Translations under genes and position numbers: made by a program
Notes under the pieces: model-generated
Seen by the model: only the letters and a program-made list of their open reading frames with translations
Databases searched by the model: none
What the model was told of the DNA's origin: nothing
Shown: positions 7,720-8,691 of the stretch, one piece after another
Layout of the letters: each line of letters begins with the position of its first letter
Numbering within the stretch: position 1 is the stretch's first letter
Assembly: GCA_021775835.1 (NCBI GenBank)
Contig: JAJFHC010000284.1
Span: forward strand, 1 to 8,691
Direction of reading: 5' to 3'
Source of the DNA: Hyphomicrobiales bacterium
Lineage (GTDB): Bacteria > Pseudomonadota > Alphaproteobacteria > Rhizobiales > JAJFHC01
DNA length: 8,691 bases

Positions 7720-8691
7720 TTAGGACGCAACCAGCGCTTCTGGCGCAGTTTTCTCACGTTTTGTCATCAGCTTGTTCAAGGCGCTCAAATATGCCCTCGC
7801 CGATGCCACCAGTGTGTCGGTGTCAGCTCCGCGCCCGGTGACCGTCTTTCCGTTTTCTTCAAGCCTGACACTCACGTCCGCTTGCGCATCGGTTCCCTGG
7901 GTTACCGCATGGACCTGGTAGAGCTGCAAGGTGCAATTATGCTCGACCATCGCCTTGATCGCATTGAACGTGGCGTCGACCGGGCCATCCCCGGTTGCTG
8001 TGTAAGATTTCTCCTCGCCATCGATATCGAGCACCATCTTGGCTTCCTGAGGGCCTTCTGAACCGGCGACAACACGCAGGGACACAAACTTGATCAGATC
8101 ATTGGCACTGCCCATTTCATCGTCGACCAACGCCACGATATCCTCGTCGTACACGTGCTTTTTCTTGTCAGCCAGATCCTTGAACCGGCGGAACGCATCC
8201 TGAAACGCATTGTCACCCAGTTCGTAACCCAAATCTTCGAGTTTCGTCTTGAAGGCGTGGCGTCCGGAATGTTTGCCCATGACCAGCGACGTTTCCTTCA
8301 AGCCCACGCTTTCCGGTGTCATGATTTCATAGGTCTCGGCATTCTTCAGCATGCCGTCCTGGTGAATGCCGGACTCATGGGCAAATGCATTTTTGCCAAC
8401 GATCGCCTTGTTGAACTGGACAGGGAATGCCGACACGGCCGAAACCATCTTTGAAGCTTTGGTTATCATGGTTGTATTGACGCCGCACTGATAAGGAAGA
8501 ATGTCGCTACGCGTCTTCAGAGCCATGACAACTTCTTCCAAAGCCGCATTCCCCGCTCGTTCACCCAAACCATTGATTGTGCACTCGATTTGACGCGCAC
8601 CGGCATGTACGCCTGCCAGGGAATTGGCGACTGCCATGCCCAGATCGTTGTGGCAGTGGGTTGAAAAGATCGCCTTGTCGGAATTGGGCAC
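7720..8691 (-). CDS. leuA: 2-isopropylmalate synthase, C-terminal part (cut by window edge)
   Basis: This enzyme condenses acetyl-CoA with 2-oxoisovalerate, the first committed step of leucine synthesis. Only the last 324 codons or so are present. The frame is open to the right edge, and the GTG there is an internal valine, not the start; about 200 residues are missing against the usual 510-540. The fragment holds the metal-binding HCHNDLG (H12 and H14 of the fragment) and GLGERAGN with N48. The 36-residue spacing from H12 to N48 is that of the known HxH...N metal site. HESGIHQDGMLKN follows, then the C-terminal leucine-feedback domain from about 200 on, with TGDGPVDATFNAI, GTDAQADV and GRGADTDTLVASARAYLSALN. 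These mark LeuA rather than citramalate or homocitrate synthase. It ends with TAA at 7722-7720 and is followed by a strong hairpin. Confidence 0.97.
   Translation of the reverse strand: MPNSDKAIFSTHCHNDLGMAVANSLAGVHAGARQIECTINGLGERAGNAALEEVVMALKTRSDILPYQCGVNTTMITKASKMVSAVSAFPVQFNKAIVGKNAFAHESGIHQDGMLKNAETYEIMTPESVGLKETSLVMGKHSGRHAFKTKLEDLGYELGDNAFQDAFRRFKDLADKKKHVYDEDIVALVDDEMGSANDLIKFVSLRVVAGSEGPQEAKMVLDIDGEEKSYTATGDGPVDATFNAIKAMVEHNCTLQLYQVHAVTQGTDAQADVSVRLEENGKTVTGRGADTDTLVASARAYLSALNKLMTKREKTAPEALVAS

Overview
The window looks like an alphaproteobacterial chromosome segment, probably Hyphomicrobiales-like. The evidence is the style of the MreB, PBP2 and LeuA proteins and the order leuA - mreB - mreC - mreD - mrdA - rodA, all on the minus strand. 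Taxonomy is inferred from gene content and family resemblance only.

Layout from right to left, which is the direction of transcription. The 3' part of leuA (2-isopropylmalate synthase, cut by the right edge) ends at 7720 and is followed by a perfect 16-bp hairpin. A roughly 270-base AT-rich leader, which must hold the main promoter, precedes the elongasome operon: mreB (7396-6356), mreC (6254-5349), mreD (5335-4811), mrdA/PBP2 (4802-2874) and rodA (2877-1732). Together these build the lateral cell wall. MreB filaments position the MreC/MreD membrane scaffold, which activates the RodA glycosyltransferase and its partner transpeptidase PBP2. The genes are tightly packed: gaps of 13 and 8 bases flank mreD, and mrdA and rodA overlap by an ATGA. 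The one exception is a 101-base gap between mreB and mreC. A tRNA-Lys(CUU) gene with its own plausible promoter follows rodA at 1609-1534.

Left of the tRNA 3' end the character changes. A stretch packed with inverted repeats (1425-1526) separates the tRNA from a plus-strand gene for a 451-residue KAP-family P-loop NTPase (50-1405). That gene is more AT-rich than the operon: hand counts of two sample 60-base rows give 38% GC at 661-720 against 58% at 5701-5760. A compositionally distinct gene abutting the 3' end of a tRNA suggests the edge of an integrated island, but no integrase, second attachment copy or partner gene lies in the window.

Most of the window is conserved core genome. The parts worth a second look are the KAP gene and the branched inverted-repeat structure between it and the tRNA. 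I see no complete novel system here; if one exists, the rest of it lies to the left of position 1.
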